Of a stretch of DNA of 64,000 bases, positions 23,707-40,278 are shown one piece after another (position 1 is the stretch's first letter; each line of letters begins with the position of its first letter). Location of the stretch: positions 682,001 through 746,000 of the forward strand of contig OW051472.1 of the NCBI GenBank assembly GCA_932521025.1, in the 5' to 3' direction. A program made the translations under genes and the position numbers. The notes under the pieces were generated by a model. The model saw only the letters and a list, made by a program, of their open reading frames with translations. It did no database searches and was not told the DNA's origin. Source of the stretch: Oscheius onirici. Lineage: Eukaryota; Nematoda; Chromadorea; Rhabditida; Rhabditidae.

Positions 23707-24193
23707 TTTGGAGAGGGGAGAAGGGACAGAAGATTGGTGGGAACAATAGAGATGCCTCTCTAAACCACCGAGAAAAGATAAGCCGTCAGGCCATCTGTGG
23801 TGAGATTTTCGAGACTTTTAGTAGAAAAACGGACTAAAAATGGTGGGAAATGACAAAATAAAGGAATTTATTTGTTTCCAATGGCAGCTGTTTACTCGCT
23901 TTGCACACGTGTTGACCACTGGGCCAAGATTAGAGTTCACTGTTCTCTGATCGTGTGTGGTTTCCGAATGAAACAAAAGAATTGGAAAAAGTCAATGGTT
24001 GACAGAGAAAGGTCAACGGTCAGCTGATGGTCACTGATAGGACAGAAGCGATAGAGAAAAGCGCTGGGGAAACAATCGAAGATGGTGGTTGATTACTCTC
24101 CGTCTCAGTCTGTCTTGGGAACATTCAGCTGGGGGACAAAATATGCATTTAACAACTTTCTTACAAAACTAAAGCTTCCACCGATTAAAGTCA

Positions 24194-24486
24194 TTTACAT
24201 ATTTTTAAGAAGCGAGATGGCGCAGTGGTAGGAGGCGCCAGCGTCAATCTAAAGGTCCCAAGTTCAAACCCGCTTCTGCCCAACCAAGGCATCCATCCTC
24301 CCGAGGTCGGTAAATTGGTAGTAGCATGCTACGAAGATAAAGCGTTCTTGGAGTCAGACTTGGCACCTGTCCAGATTATAGAACGTAAGTCTGATTTCTC
24401 TGGCCTCTCAGATTAGACCCGCACGCAATTGAGCTTGCTCTGGCGTTGATTACGGGGTAAACTTTATCCTTTACATATTTTTAAGA
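24194..24486 (+). mobile_element. tRNA-headed SINE with 17-bp target duplication
   Basis: The 17-bp direct repeat TTTACATATTTTTAAGA lies at 24194-24210 and 24470-24486. The 259-bp body starts with a tRNA-like head: box A-like TGGCGCAGTGG, box B-like AGTTCAAACCC, and AGAAGCG/CGCTTCT pairing partly into the duplication. A unique tail ends GGGGTAAACTTTATCC. A long exact A/T-rich target duplication and an RNA polymerase III head are the SINE signature. It is flanked by gene-free sequence. Confidence 0.8.
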
Positions 24487-25137
24487 GCTTCGGAGTATAC
24501 AGTTGCAATCAGGGAATGAAATTAAGTTGGCCTCAAAATATGGAGCTAATCGAGCGGGATTTTTGAGATATGGCCAAAATAGTAGACAGTTTTCTTAAGA
24601 GAATAGAGGATTCCGAGGGCTTTTGTGCAGTTTTCCAGTTGTAAAAAGAGACAACTTCTAATACTCAACATAGACTTGCTAAATTTTGGCAAGTCAAGAA
24701 TAAATAAGTCTGGGTTACTGTCAGAAGTTGTCCCATTCAGTTTGCTAGTCTGAAAACTATCCCCCAGTCAGAAACAAAACAGAAGTCTTGTTGAATAATA
24801 TCCCACTCTGACTTTTTCGAGCCCAAGTTTGCGTTTGTCTGTCTGAAACTCCAATTGGCAATAATGTGGAGATTTGTGAAGATCCGATAAAAGCTGTTGT
24901 TACGAGTTTTGCTTCGGAAAAGTTTCTTTGAAACAATGAAGGTAATTAGTCAGTTTTGAATTTAAAAAAAGGTAAGGGGAACATTGCTCAGTGTGAGTAG
25001 ATCTATGATGGTAAGTTGCAGACTGGTAAACGATTCTTGGGGGGAAAGAAGCATGGAAGAGTGGGACAGATTCTCAGACGGAAAATTTCTACATCTAGGG
25101 CTGATAACATTGGAGACATAACTTTGTAAACAGTACT

Positions 25138-25518
25138 TTATTGTTGAGAAACATCCGACTTGAAATTACGTTCTCTTTCAGGATATCTTGCATAGTTACA
25201 AAATGGGCCATCACAGCAGATAACTTGAAGCGTCATTCTATCACCTCTTCCCGTCGGCATCGGCCCTAAATTACAATTCAATCCGGGCGTCTCACAGCCA
25301 TGGACCATATAAGCAATTCTTCTATTCTCCTTGTATATTTCCTTCATGCAGCGTCCCGGACAAGCGACAACACCCAGACTGTTCTGGTCGTCTCTGGAGA
25401 AAATACCTAAAACTTGGATGGAGAAAATTAGAAGACACCTACCGGAATAGCAATTAGTTGACGGAATCAGCCATGAGGCAGTAGCTGGGAGAAAGCAGAA
25501 AAGCAGAAGGATTCTCAT
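25138..25518 (-). CDS. secreted Ly6/three-finger-like protein 2
   Basis: Exons 25518-25443 and 25406-25138, separated by a 36-nt intron, encode 114 aa. The signal peptide is MRILLLFCFLPATASW. Cysteines follow the same order as protein 1: NCY, ACPGRC, HGCETPGLNC and ICC-x4-CN. A charged tail (about 16 aa) extends past the domain. The intron sits at the same place as in protein 1 (after the first cysteine, phase 1), so the two are paralogs. Probably secreted; ligand unknown. Confidence 0.82.
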   Translation of the reverse strand: MRILLLFCFLPATASWLIPSTNCYSGRCLLIFSIQVLGIFSRDDQNSLGVVACPGRCMKEIYKENRRIAYMVHGCETPGLNCNLGPMPTGRGDRMTLQVICCDGPFCNYARYPERERNFKSDVSQQ

Positions 25519-26026
25519 TGTGTGGAAAACTGACGAAAAGGGGTGAATTTATAGAGAGAAGACGATAAGAACGGTGGTGTTGAATAGTAGAGGAGATAAT
25601 GAGAGTGTCAGGCACCATTTCGTAGTAAGTTTCTCTCAGTCTCTCTGTCCCGACTTACCAAAGCTGACGCCAATAAGATCAGCAGCCTTCGATCCCAACG
25701 CTGAGGCGCCGATCTGACTACAAAGGCCGAGACAAAGAAACCCTCCAGATACCCGGGAGGATTATCCAACATCCTAGGAACTCTGACGAGGTGGAAAATG
25801 TCAAAGAAAGAGGGCTATGGACACGGAAGAGAGATAGATTATCCATGGAAAAGTAACAGCGGTAAAAGGATAGCAAGTAAGGAGTGGAAGAGTGAAGATT
25901 TTCAGAAGCATCGCCAACCGAAGGTCACGATTTGGTCCTGCTCTATGCCTTTTACTAAGAACTTTGAGCGGGTCCAAAATATTCATTCAAAATCTTGGAT
26001 ATTTGGGCGTATCGCATCAAAAAACT

Positions 26027-26149
26027 TCAATCATCTCCTCTTGTAGATCCCGTTTTCAACCTCTGGGTTTCACAGCCGTGTATCAGGAAAAGTAATGGGT
26101 TTCTTCTCTGGGTAAATTCTCTTCTCTTGCAGCGTCTAGATCATGTCAC
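26027..26149 (-). pseudogene. Ly6-like pseudogene fragment
   Basis: The minus strand reads R-R-C-K-R-R, then LIHGCETQ and RGDD followed by a stop. This parallels the RCKREVY...LGCETPG...RGDG core of Ly6-like protein 1. A TGA lies just before the first RRC, the following cysteines are lost, and no signal exon is evident. Confidence 0.6.
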
Positions 26150-26445
26150 ATTTCTCAGTCTGTTACCGTCTTTGGTGGACTGGATGCTGGCGTGTTTATG
26201 TTTGTCCATGGCCACGGAAGTGATCTCGACAAGTTATATAGACATTGTTATGATTAGATATTCAGTCTTGAATGCCTGATTGTGAGGTTAAAATGGGAAC
26301 GAAAGACAAGTTAGGTTTTGTCAAGATTACTCCAGTTGAGTGGGAATTCAGAACTTGGCATATTTTTGTTCAGCACTTTTGGACGGCCATGCTAAGCTAA
26401 TTATCAACCAAAATGGGTGGCGACAGTTCTCGTAGACGGCCGGTC

Positions 26446-26796
26446 TTAATTTAAAAAAATTACAGACTCTTGGCTTCGGACGGGTAAGGCCCGGTCAGAA
26501 TACCCTTGGCACTGCTGACAATCTTCCCTGGACGGTTGTGACAAGCCGTAGTGTAAAAAAACCAAAAACCCTTTCGCTCTCACAGATCCCCTGTCATTGT
26601 TTTCCGCGAGATCATCTCGTTCAGTGGTGACAAAATCACCCTCTCTCCCGCTCTCGCCCAAAAAGGCGGCAACGATCTGGTTTGTCTGTGGCAGATAGTG
26701 TGGGCGATAACCGTCAATCATCCTCACAAATGATGCCAAATATTTCAAATTTTTCATATTACCCTTACCGTTTAAACCCAGCGACCTTGGGGTCAT
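26446..26796 (-). pseudogene. LTR-retrotransposon pol remnant (RT/RNase H junction)
   Basis: The open frame contains LKYLASFVRMIDGYRPHYL, IVAAFLG and DFVTTERDDLAE. This order resembles the Gypsy-type stretch around YYRRFIPNF, APL and FxWTxE at the reverse transcriptase/RNase H boundary. It is isolated, with no flanking LTR seen. Confidence 0.5.
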
Positions 26797-27186
26797 TTTT
26801 AACCACGAGAGGGAGACGGCGTCACGTGCATGTCAACCCGTTTCGGGCCGGAAAAGAAGAAACACACGTAAATTCCCTCTATTGTGAAAGCCATATGACA
26901 TTGATCCGCATGTCGGCAACGGCCGCATATCTCTGTTTTTACTGGCCTTGATCGAACTGAAAACCGAAAGAGACAGTGACCAATCCCATCTGTTTCTTAA
27001 AGCAATATCAAATTAGCGAAACTGATTGTACAGAAGAATGGGCAGAACATGGGACCCAGTACCTCTTCTTTCCCAGTCCAAACGGACCGGAACACAATTT
27101 ATGGTGTCCTTGAAGAGACGGGCTGATGCCCAGCTGGGTCGTTTGCTGTGCTAACGACCCGGTGACAGTTTGCCTTTCCTCTATTT

Positions 27187-27320
<134 letters not shown>

Positions 27321-27503
27321 TCGCCTTTACTTTCACCCTCATGTCCTTCCTTCCGGCACAACTGATTTGTGCACAAGAGTCCTCCAAAATTTTTACTGCC
27401 TGTTGACACGAAAACTAGTGTCTCTCCCCTTGAAAGCCATCACGCAACACTTTTATGGTTAAATTTGCATTTATGCAGGGCATCGTTTCAGGAAACTGAA
27501 TCC

Positions 27504-27776
27504 TTATTTACTTTCCACCTTGTTGATGTCCTTTCTTCGCAGCTGGATTGTTGTTTTCTCTCGAGAGTCAATAAATAGTACTCGCTCTCCGACTGCCATC
27601 AGTAGATCTATTTTTGACCGCCACGCTAGGCAATTTTCGGCTTTGAAGGGACTTATAGAGAGTTTTTGTTGTGGGTATTGGTTAGCAGACTGTCCCGTCA
27701 CTTTTCCCGCTCTCATTCTCTCTGTCTCGCTCTTAATGTGTGCGATCATATGGCAGATAGTGAGAGCGTAGGACAT
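27504..27776 (-). pseudogene. possible gag-like retroelement fragment
   Basis: The open frame has KAENCLAWRSKIDLLMAVGE, a pattern like the W-containing core of copia-type gag proteins. It has the same strand and expected order as the pol remnant at 26446-26796. No zinc knuckle or LTR is evident. Weak call. Confidence 0.3.
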
Positions 27777-28867
27777 TAGTTTTCCCTCCTCTTCTCGAAG
27801 CAGTCATCCGGGTAGGATCTATTCCTTGTTCTGTATCCATTTTTAACCTGTCATTCTTCATAGTTCTTGATTTGTGAACCGCAGTAACATTCCTGCGAAT
27901 TAGACCATCTGACCTCTTGGGGTTGTTTTTGTAGAAAGTTGGGAACGAGAAAGGCAGAGAGGGGGAGAGAGACAGAGGGACATAGGGACAGACCGTTTAA
28001 CTTCCTCTCTCCCGCCTGATCAGTTCCCCATGTTCTGAACCAGAACCATATGTTCCCTCTCTGACCCTGACTCTCACTCTCATAACCATCGCCAAGTGCG
28101 GTCCCTTCTCTTCTCGCTCCCCCTTTTGGAAGAAAACAAAGCCGCTGTAAAGATGCCCGCCCGCAGTTGTATTCTTCAACTTCTTCTTTGTTGCTTCCCA
28201 TGTACTCTGGCCGGCGTTATGAACTATGACAAACTTTTTTTCCTTAGGAGTGTTTAAACTGGTTCGAAAGGAGAGAAAAGAACTGTGAAGGGGTCCCCCC
28301 TCCTTCACACAAATCAATCATCATTTTCTTTTCCGCTTTGAATCGAACATGAGGGCACGCCCTTTGACAGTTTTACAAGTTGTCTTTGCTGGTGACATGA
28401 GTCAGGAAATTGACTGGGAGTTCTTTGAACCTATCTGTTCTCATCTGAACCAACTAGATTTCTCTCTGATTTTTTTCTGTCTCTCTTACTGTCCCCCTGT
28501 TTCTCTGACTGGTTAAACTCTTGGAACCTTTCTCTATCTCTCTGTTATAAATCTGATCAAAGGTCATCATGTCCCTATCCCCTCACGCACATTCCCTGTG
28601 GTTATGTTGCGATTCGAGTGTGTAATCCGTCGTCTATCCTGTTGAAATGATGCGGCTGGCTTTCAGCAGCCTGGCAGCAGCAGTGTCATATCGCTTCTGC
28701 TTCAAATTCACACCACGGGTGTGGTTTCCACCCAGCCACTGAATCGCTAATTAATCACGCGACAGTGACTGTTATCAACCCATGTATTACATCCTCATAC
28801 TCTCTGTCCCTCTGTCCCTCTCCCAATCTCTCACTTACTGTTCTTATTTGAATCCAAAACTTTCAGA
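27777..28867. other. spacer with unconvincing open frames
   Basis: Minus-strand frames at 27851-28201 and 27997-28317 look partly coding (for example VIVHNAGQSTWEATKKKL) but dissolve into repeat-derived VRVRVRE and show no domain. The plus strand just before 28868 ends in an acceptor (ACTTTCAG), so the LAPTM-like gene has an upstream untranslated exon or a trans-splice site here. Confidence 0.4.
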
Positions 28868-30293
28868 ATGGATATCGCTGCCACCTTCGACCGAGAGCCG
28901 TTCCGGCACACTGACCCCAAGTACAAATGCTGCTGTGGACTGATGCACGTCAAGGTATGACCAGAACCCGTTTTCCATTAATTTTTGGAAAGAGAGATAA
29001 GAAAATGACTGATTCGTAGAGGACCGGTTCAAAAGAATGACTCACTCTTGAACCTTGACGTTTCTCAAGTACGTTGTCAGTTGTTTTTGTTTTGTGTTTA
29101 CTATTTTTAGAAATTTTTGTGCAGTCAATTATGCAATTTTTTAGCAAGGATGCAAAATCATCGCAGTGTTCGGAGTCATTTCAGTCATCCTCAAACTTCT
29201 TAGCCTTATCTTTGAATTCAAGTGAGTTAGACAGAGAGTCGGAGAGACAGAGGAACAGAGAGACGGAGGGACAGAAAGACAGAGACCCCCATTCTTTCAG
29301 TAACGTCTCCTGGTGGACCTTTGTCGTCAATCTCATCCTGTTGGCTGTCATAGCAGTTGTTGTCTTCTGCCTCATCTGGGCCATCAAGACAGAAAATGAG
29401 AAACTACTGATCCCATACTTGGCCTACCTAGCCGTCGCTGTAGTCATCTGTCTGGTAATCTTCCTCGCCTCTCTCTGGTCTCTCATCGATCCCCACTCTC
29501 CTCCAGCCAGAATAGCCAATAATATTCTTCTGACGAGGAACGATACCATGATTGAGGATCAGGGAATGGAGGAGCATCAAACTGGTGAGTTGTGAGCAGA
29601 AGCTGAGAGTCAGAGACACATGATCAGTGGAGAGTCAGAAACAGTTATCCATGCTAAAAAGAAGTGCCTCTATTGGAAAAATTAGTCGTGAGAGTACGGT
29701 AACACTGTCTAGATTAAAGTAGCTCGATTTCTTGAGCGGAGACATTTCTGGTCTCCAGATGAAGTTCACACACTAGAAGGTAAGACCGTCTTTCTGGAGC
29801 AACTACTGACAGTCTGAGCTTGAGCTACAGTAATCCATATGCTGTTACATTACCCGATAGTCTCTTTTGACTATCATTTCCGGTAGAGGCCCTTCACTCT
29901 AGTCTAAATAATCCAATTGTCTTTACCCTCTCCAGTGATCCAGATCAGTCTGAACTGTCGGTACAGTACAGTCGAGAGACAAGCTGGTTAGTTCTCCATG
30001 CCTAGATCAGAGTCTGGATCTTAGACAGTCTGAGTTCAGTACAGTCACAGTAACACAGTAGTCTTGGTAACTGTCAGTCTAGTTCAAGACCATATAACCC
30101 TGTCCCTCTTTCAGGAATCCGCGTCACCTCAGCCCTCGGCATCACTACTGCCGTCATCGGAATCGCCTTCTGTGTCTGGTTTGGACTGGTCGTCTACAAG
30201 TACTTTGTCTACCTGAAGAACATGAAAGAGGCCAGGAACCCGAAAAATGTCGTCCATCATGAGATTAGCACGCTCAAGAAGGGAATGCAATAA
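28868..30293 (+). CDS. four-TM LAPTM4-like membrane protein
   Basis: Exons 28868-28954, 29145-29221, 29301-29584 and 30115-30293 encode 208 aa. An N-terminal cytosolic segment with DPKYKCCCGLMHVK is followed by four hydrophobic segments (about 33-52, 61-81, 90-114 and 151-175). The C-terminal tail is basic. A CCCG-type motif directly before TM1 and the four-TM layout resemble LAPTM4 lysosomal proteins and nematode-expanded relatives. The tail lacks an obvious PPxY motif. The 530-nt third intron is unremarkable; intron 2 is GAGACAG-type repeat. Likely an endolysosomal membrane protein, by family analogy. Confidence 0.8.
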
Positions 30294-30625
30294 TCTTTGA
30301 CCCGAAATCGATCACTTTCCTCCTCCTCTCCGGCTTTAGACTGTACATAACTGATCCCCAAAGACTCTCTTGTATAAGAATGACTCACTCCCAACTCTCT
30401 CCGGTGTATACTGCTTGAAAAGATTTTTGAATAGTAAATGACTCAAGATTCTAGAGACGAGAGGAAGAGACAGAGATTGAGGGACAGAGAGAGACTGAGA
30501 GACAGAGACCAGATGCGGCTCTTTAAAAAAAAGTAGTTATAGAATTTCATTCTCAAGAGATCAATCTCGAACCCATATCAAAAATACAAGTAAAAGGTAA
30601 AACACGGGAGTTATACGACAGTTTC

Positions 30626-34336
<3,711 letters not shown>

Positions 34337-35937
34337 TTTCAGTAGACGATGGACAGATTTTCCGCTAGGGCGTCAAGTAGCTGAGAAAACTCTTCCAACA
34401 CTTTTTTTGTGTTATTAATTTGCTTGAAATTCAAAGTTTTCTATTTTGCAAGAGTAATTTTCAACAAACAATTAACGAAGTTTTCAAAAATGCAAAAGTT
34501 CACAAGAAAACTTCCTAATTACAAACAGTTTAAAATTCGAATAGTACAAAAAAGGCAGAGATAGGGACAGAGAGACACCGTATAGTCAAATAAAAAAGAC
34601 GAGTCACTCACGGTAAACAAACTGAAAGAACAAGTGAATTTTCAAGCACTGACGACTTGTTGATGGCTTGAAAAGGTTCGCAGAAAGGGAGAAAATTAGA
34701 AAGTGCGGGTCTTCTAATTGTTCGACGCAAAAAGAGCAGAGTCTAGAGGATATGTCAAGGGCTCGGCTTAGAGAGTCTAGGAATCAGTCTCTGACTAAAC
34801 CAGGAATTATTGGGTTGTTTTCTGGATATTTTGTTGCTCCGGAAACGTGTGACTACAATTCGGATTAGGGAAGTGGAAAGGTCGGGTTCAGAGACAATTC
34901 TTTGAAACCGTTCTGGTATGAGAGACACTGTGAAACAGACTCTTGTATCAGATCTAGTAAGATTACAGTAACTAGAGAATGGGAGGGATAGAAATCAAAT
35001 GAGGAGGAACGTTCCCATGACCCAGGAATTGAGTCGGAAAGGGTGACTTTCCCACTGCAAATCACACACAGAGAGAGAGTCTCATTCCGAAGCCCGGGAA
35101 TGAGAATCAGTTGCTCTTTGCTTCCGCCAACATGGCCCGCAACAATTTGAGGAAAAAAAGCGGGAGAAATTGCAACACACATGTGAGCGTGAGAGCGTAG
35201 TAAGAAATGAATGAGCACAACACGTGTTTCGGGCTGGGAATGTCTGGAGCTTGAAATTGGGATTTTCTGGACAGGGAGGTGTGGGAGGCAGTTCCTGTTT
35301 ATTTCCTCAGGGCTTCTTCAATTACACTTAGAGGACGTAATCTCGGCCTATTGGTCGGACCTGCGTTATGGTAACAGGGACAGAGGGACAGAGAGTCGGA
35401 GAGACTGGAAAACTGGAAGACTGAGGGACAGAATGAGAGAGACTGCCTGGGTACAGAGTGTACCTGAATATCACCCTTTTTCCTATCCAATTAGCTGCAA
35501 AATTGTTGTCCCGGGATTCCAAAAATCAGAGTCTTTTCAAAAGAAAAACAGACCTCCTGTCGGCTACAATTAGACCTCCAGCAATCTGATGTGAGTCAAT
35601 TAGACCCTGTTTGAGATCAGTCTGGACTATATTCAGAGAGTGGATAGGCGTAAAAATAGTGACAAAAATGACCCGCAGGACATGTGAGACCTATTTACGC
35701 GAGAGAGGCAAAAAGGAGACAGGATCGGCTTACAGGGATTTTTGCCAATGAACGCCTCTCTCTCTCTCTTGCAATGATGTCAGATTTGATTTGCAAGGTC
35801 CGAGCAGGAACAGAGAGACAGAGACTCATACCGTAATCCAGAAGTCAGGAAAGATCTGGCCCCGAACATCAGAGGGCCAAGACTAGCATCAAAACAGCCT
35901 AACGTACCAACGTGAGAACATTTTCCCCCAGTTTCAG

Positions 35938-36475
35938 CTTTCACTTTTGGTGTCCACATTGTTTGAACCTCGTGAGAAGGAAAACAAAAGTTTTGGCCTG
36001 ACCAAAAGGATTCGAAGAAGACGAAGAACAGATGTGAGTCCGTGTTAACGAGCTGAGAAGAGAGAGAGTAGTGTAACGAAGCCGATTAGTTGCGCGACCG
36101 AAGGACTAAGGTGATAGGATCAGGTTAAGGATCAATCTCTCTGTCCCTCCAGTCTCCATCTGTTTTTTTGTAACCCGAGCTTACACTTTTGATCAGTGAC
36201 CATTCAACAGAAGAAGATCATGTTTGTGTGAAAACTGGTGAGAGAATCAGAAATTCGAGATGTTTATGGTTACGTAAAGACTATACATAATCTGATTTGG
36301 ATTCTATTTCCAGTTGAAAGCTACGCAAAAAAAAGGACTTGTGCAGGCGACTGATGAAAGGATTCCGGATTATCCTCCAAGCTTTCAGGGTCGACCATTT
36401 GGCAAGATTGGCTTCTCAGATTTGAAAGAAGTTTCCAGAAGAAATCAAAGAAAGGTCTGCCGCGTGCAAAAGTAA
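35938..36475 (+). CDS. possible small two-exon gene (weak)
   Basis: An open block after TTTCAG at 35938-36033 contains KSFGLTKRIRRRRRTD and ends at GTGAGT. A second open block after TTTCCAG at 36314-36475 contains RIPDYPPSFQGRPFGKIG and ends in TAA. Both are phase 0 and 96 + 162 nt. The start is not found, the first block has no Met, and the arginine run could be chance. No family recognised. Confidence 0.25.
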
Positions 36476-38384
36476 TGAACTAAAATGGCCTCTCGTGGTC
36501 AAACAAACGCCTTCTCATGAGCAGAGGAAGCAAGAGACAATATCTCTAATCTAGGCTTTGCGACCTGAACCCGAGAGGTATTAACTTTAGTGTGGTCGAA
36601 AGATCTGGAAGGGTTACTGTAAAAAGAGGTTGTGGAAAGGATATCGGGGGGATAGAAGCAAGAGAGTGATCTCTAAAAGAGCTCAGCCTAATTTAATACT
36701 TACTCATGCGAAAGTGCTGCTGTCGTTTTAAACAAACACAACCAAATTTGCCCATTCTCACATAAATAGGTTCGAGAAAAGTTCGCGTCACAAATTCGAA
36801 ACTCTTGGCTAGACAGTGCAAAAAATTGATCTTCTAGGAGAAAACCCTTAAACGGGAAGGAAGGGCCCGAAAATGAGGCCGCCTCGGACTCTCTATTGTT
36901 TCCTGCGGGACGGCTTTGGAATCCAGGGGCGAAATTGCTTTGCACCGGCAATCAGGAACACAAGTTGTGGGTTGGGGAGGAAGAAAGAAGTTTGCAAGAA
37001 TCTTGCAGAGTGGCTCTTAGGCTTTTGGTCTGGATTGAAAAGAGAAGGATAGAGAGACAGAGGAGCTGAGAGATTGAGGGAGATACTGAGGGACAGAGAA
37101 ACAGGGAGAGAATGAGAGTGCGAAGCTGAGATGCACAGAGACTGAGAGGCTGAAATACAGAGAGATAGAAGTATTCAACCTCTTTCCCAGAATAGTTTCA
37201 ATCTCTCTGGAGAGTGGTTAATGACCTAGTTCTCATTTCCTTTCTGCACGGAACAGAGTCCAGGTAAAGGCGTCACAATCCTTTTATGTTTCTTTCGAAG
37301 GTCGCATCAGAGACCTCAAAGAGGCAACAACGAGATTAGCCTAACCTAATAGTCTGCCGTTTTTTTGTTGGAACGCCAGGACTTTTCTGGATGAATTAGC
37401 GGAGAATATAAAAATATTGGTGCTAAAAGAAAAAGAAGAGGAAAGAAACATAGCGACTGAAAAATAAAGTTTTAAGAACTGTCAGATATATTTATAGCGC
37501 GTGCCAAATTTTCACCTTACGTATAGTTAATTGACGAGAAATTGCGTACGCGCGGTCAAGCTATTTTATTCGAATTTCTACTGTATTTTTCGTACACAAC
37601 TTTGCGTAACGAAAAGTACGCAAGGTGAAGATTTGGCAACAGCTATAGTAGCTCTACAAGGATGTTACTCATTCTTGCAGCAGCTGAAATATGTTAACAT
37701 GTTCTCTCCCTCTATAATTTTCCCATGTTCTCCCTATGGGAATGTCGAAAAATTGCATGGACGAGCAAGAAAACAGAAAAGATTAGAGATTGACTTCTAG
37801 AATTAGACCAGGAAATATCCCCCTTTCTCCATATCGTAAGCTTCCAAAAGGATCTCCTCCTCCTACACTTCAAATAGCCGGAAGTATATACGAGTCCCCA
37901 GCGTGTCATCTTGGCTTTTGGACTGGAGAGTTACAGAGGGACAGAGTGTGTGAGAGAAACAGAAATACAGAGACAATGGAACAGAGGAAACTCTACAGGA
38001 AGTGAGCCTGAGTGTTCCCCAGATTTCCTAAAAGGGACTGGTACACATGTTTTTCTATTCATTGGTCACATTGTTGAGTCGGAGGGAGGGAGATTGGCTA
38101 GCCGGTTGGGATCAGAGGGTCAGAGAGCAAATGGACACGCTAAGGTGGGAACAAAGCTAGTATGGGTTGCTTTATTGCTCCGATTCCGGACATTTGCGTT
38201 TTTAAACATTCTGGAGGTCATGTCTCTTTCCCTGGTTCAAAGACCATCCAAACTGTCTCCTCGAAGACCATTACACTAAAATCTTACGGTAATCCCTCAT
38301 ATTTTTGAGCAGTCCATAGAGATCCCTACCCGAAATAGATGGCTTGTAAGAGGCTCCTCCAACGATGCTCGTCTCTACTGGGAT

Positions 38385-38590
38385 TCCATCAAGTCAAGCA
38401 GCCGCCTACCCGAACAAGAAGACAACCCCCAGGCTATCTTCCCGATTCGGACAGGATGTCACTTGCTGGATGAGAAGAGGCTGGGCAGTGGCTGAGATCT
38501 GAGAGCGGCGAGGATTCCAAGAAACTACCGTTTCTACATGATACCCCTCGATTCCGTCAAATAAATTGTAAATTGTAAGAGGAAAGAAAA
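38385..38590 (+). mobile_element. retroelement fragment, copy 1
   Basis: The reverse complement of this block closely matches 42749-42960 in a NUP62 intron. The encoded piece has SSRLPEQEDN and TGCHLLDEKRLGSG followed by DLRAA. A short acidic run before (T)RSG/RTG resembles the C-terminal end of LTR-retroelement polyproteins. No LTR seen around it. Confidence 0.5.
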
Positions 38591-40278
38591 CCGCCAATGC
38601 AAGAGTGGGAAAAGGCAATGACTATCTATAAATGGATCAGGTACAGCTGCAAGAAAAGCTTCTTTTGGAAAGATGAGGCTTACTAAACGTCAAACTGGGC
38701 CTATATAAGTTGAGCGGATTCCAGGAACTAATACGGGTGAGCGTGAACATAAAACTTGGGTCAGGAAGGAATCTTGGACTCTATGGAACTTGCTCTCAAA
38801 GAGGGACGGAAAGAGTGAAAGAATCTGAGAATGGGAGACAGAGAAACTGATTTGAATATAGGTAGAGTCTAGACAGAGTTCCATCTGACATATAAGAGGA
38901 AGAATTATGAGAAGCATGCTCTTTCTCTCTATTCTCTAGAGAGGAGTCACATCCTAAACGTGTCCGGGGAGAAAGGAACATCCGTGATCTTTTCCCTTTT
39001 GCAAATGAGAGATCACACAGTAATCTGAGCCTTTTTCCAGGAAGCTACCGTCGACGTCACAGAGGGCCCATTCTCCTAATTGAATAGAGATCTTTTTTTG
39101 CTTCAAAAAGGTAATTTAAGAGCCGAGAGATTAATCAGCAGAGGCAAAAGAGTATGCTGAAGAATATACATCGAGTCAAAAAGTCGAATCAAGAGCCGAT
39201 TCGAGTTCTGGAGTCGAACCGGCTCGCGGGCCATGTCAAATCGAGCAGAGCGGGCTATGTGGGCTATGTCGAGTCGTTTACAACATAAGATCACTTTCTT
39301 GAAGCAAAAGTTTCCGTGAGTGATTTTAAAGGGTTTCTTCGACAAAGACACTAGTTTATGGGTGCTAAACACTATGCATTTACATTTCTTGCCTTTTGCC
39401 GTGATAAACATGAAAAATGGTTGAAAAATATAAAGAAGTAACAACGACCCAAAACTACGTAATTGTTACATTCTTCCGTTTCCCCCCTGTTTTTTTTTTC
39501 ATTTTTCCCGTTTTTTTTTCCAATTTTTCCAATTTGAAAGACATAAAAATGTTTCCAATTTGAAAGACATAAAAATGCTGTACATTTACACAAAGAAAAT
39601 ACTGCAGTGAGCTTTCTGTTCAAGTCTCTATCATCTTTTACATTTCTTAGCTTGTTCACCGTGTATAAAACCTGCTGGACGTAAAATTTGCTCGAAGATA
39701 GCGAGAAATACTTGTTATCCAGTCTGTCATATGTCGTTCTCAGAAATCGGACTCATTTGACTAAATATGTAGTACCACCAGCTTCTTTGTGACTTTTCTT
39801 TCTATCATTTCAGCCCTGCATTGCCGTTTTCTTGCGTATTATTAGCTGCAAAATCCATCGAAATAGCCTGCAAATCTAAATAGGATATTCCGAGCGCAGC
39901 GGATCGATTTCCTGGCCACTTTTCTGTGCTTCATCTTAATTAAAATCATTGTCTAATCTGTAATTTTCTTCTGAGCACCTCTAACTTCAACTGTCGCGCT
40001 GTTTACGCATACTCCAGTTCACAGAGGCAACTTTGCACATTCTCCAATTTGAATTTCGTCTCCCGCTTGTTGCTCTTCGAAACTGCATGTTTTCTACTTT
40101 GTTCTCCATCATTTTCAAGTATTTTTATCTGAAAAACATGAAAAGATGGTCGAAAAGAAAGGAAATGTGCTTCCTGACGAGGCTGTGTGTTTTTCATGAC
40201 AATTTCCTCGTTATTTTCCTGCCTTTTCTTCATTATTTCAATTTTCCATGTAAAAAATCGAAGTTTTAGTTAAAAAAA

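Larger units (their letters stand above)
34337..40278. other. 6-kb stretch without a confident gene
   Basis: The stretch should hold the GPCR promoter (right of 34337) and the NUP62 promoter (left of 40279). It contains GAGACAG-type low complexity (35380-35450, 37030-37170), a retroelement fragment at 38385-38590, TCGAG-rich repeat at 39170-39285 and a possible two-exon ORF at 35938-36475. No RNA gene seen. Confidence 0.45.

Noticed and set aside
25640-25800. Minus-strand exon ending at GTAAGT, containing LGLCSQIGASALGSKAADL
   Set aside because: Open block with a plausible donor but no acceptor, partner exon or recognised family; too weak to list as a gene.
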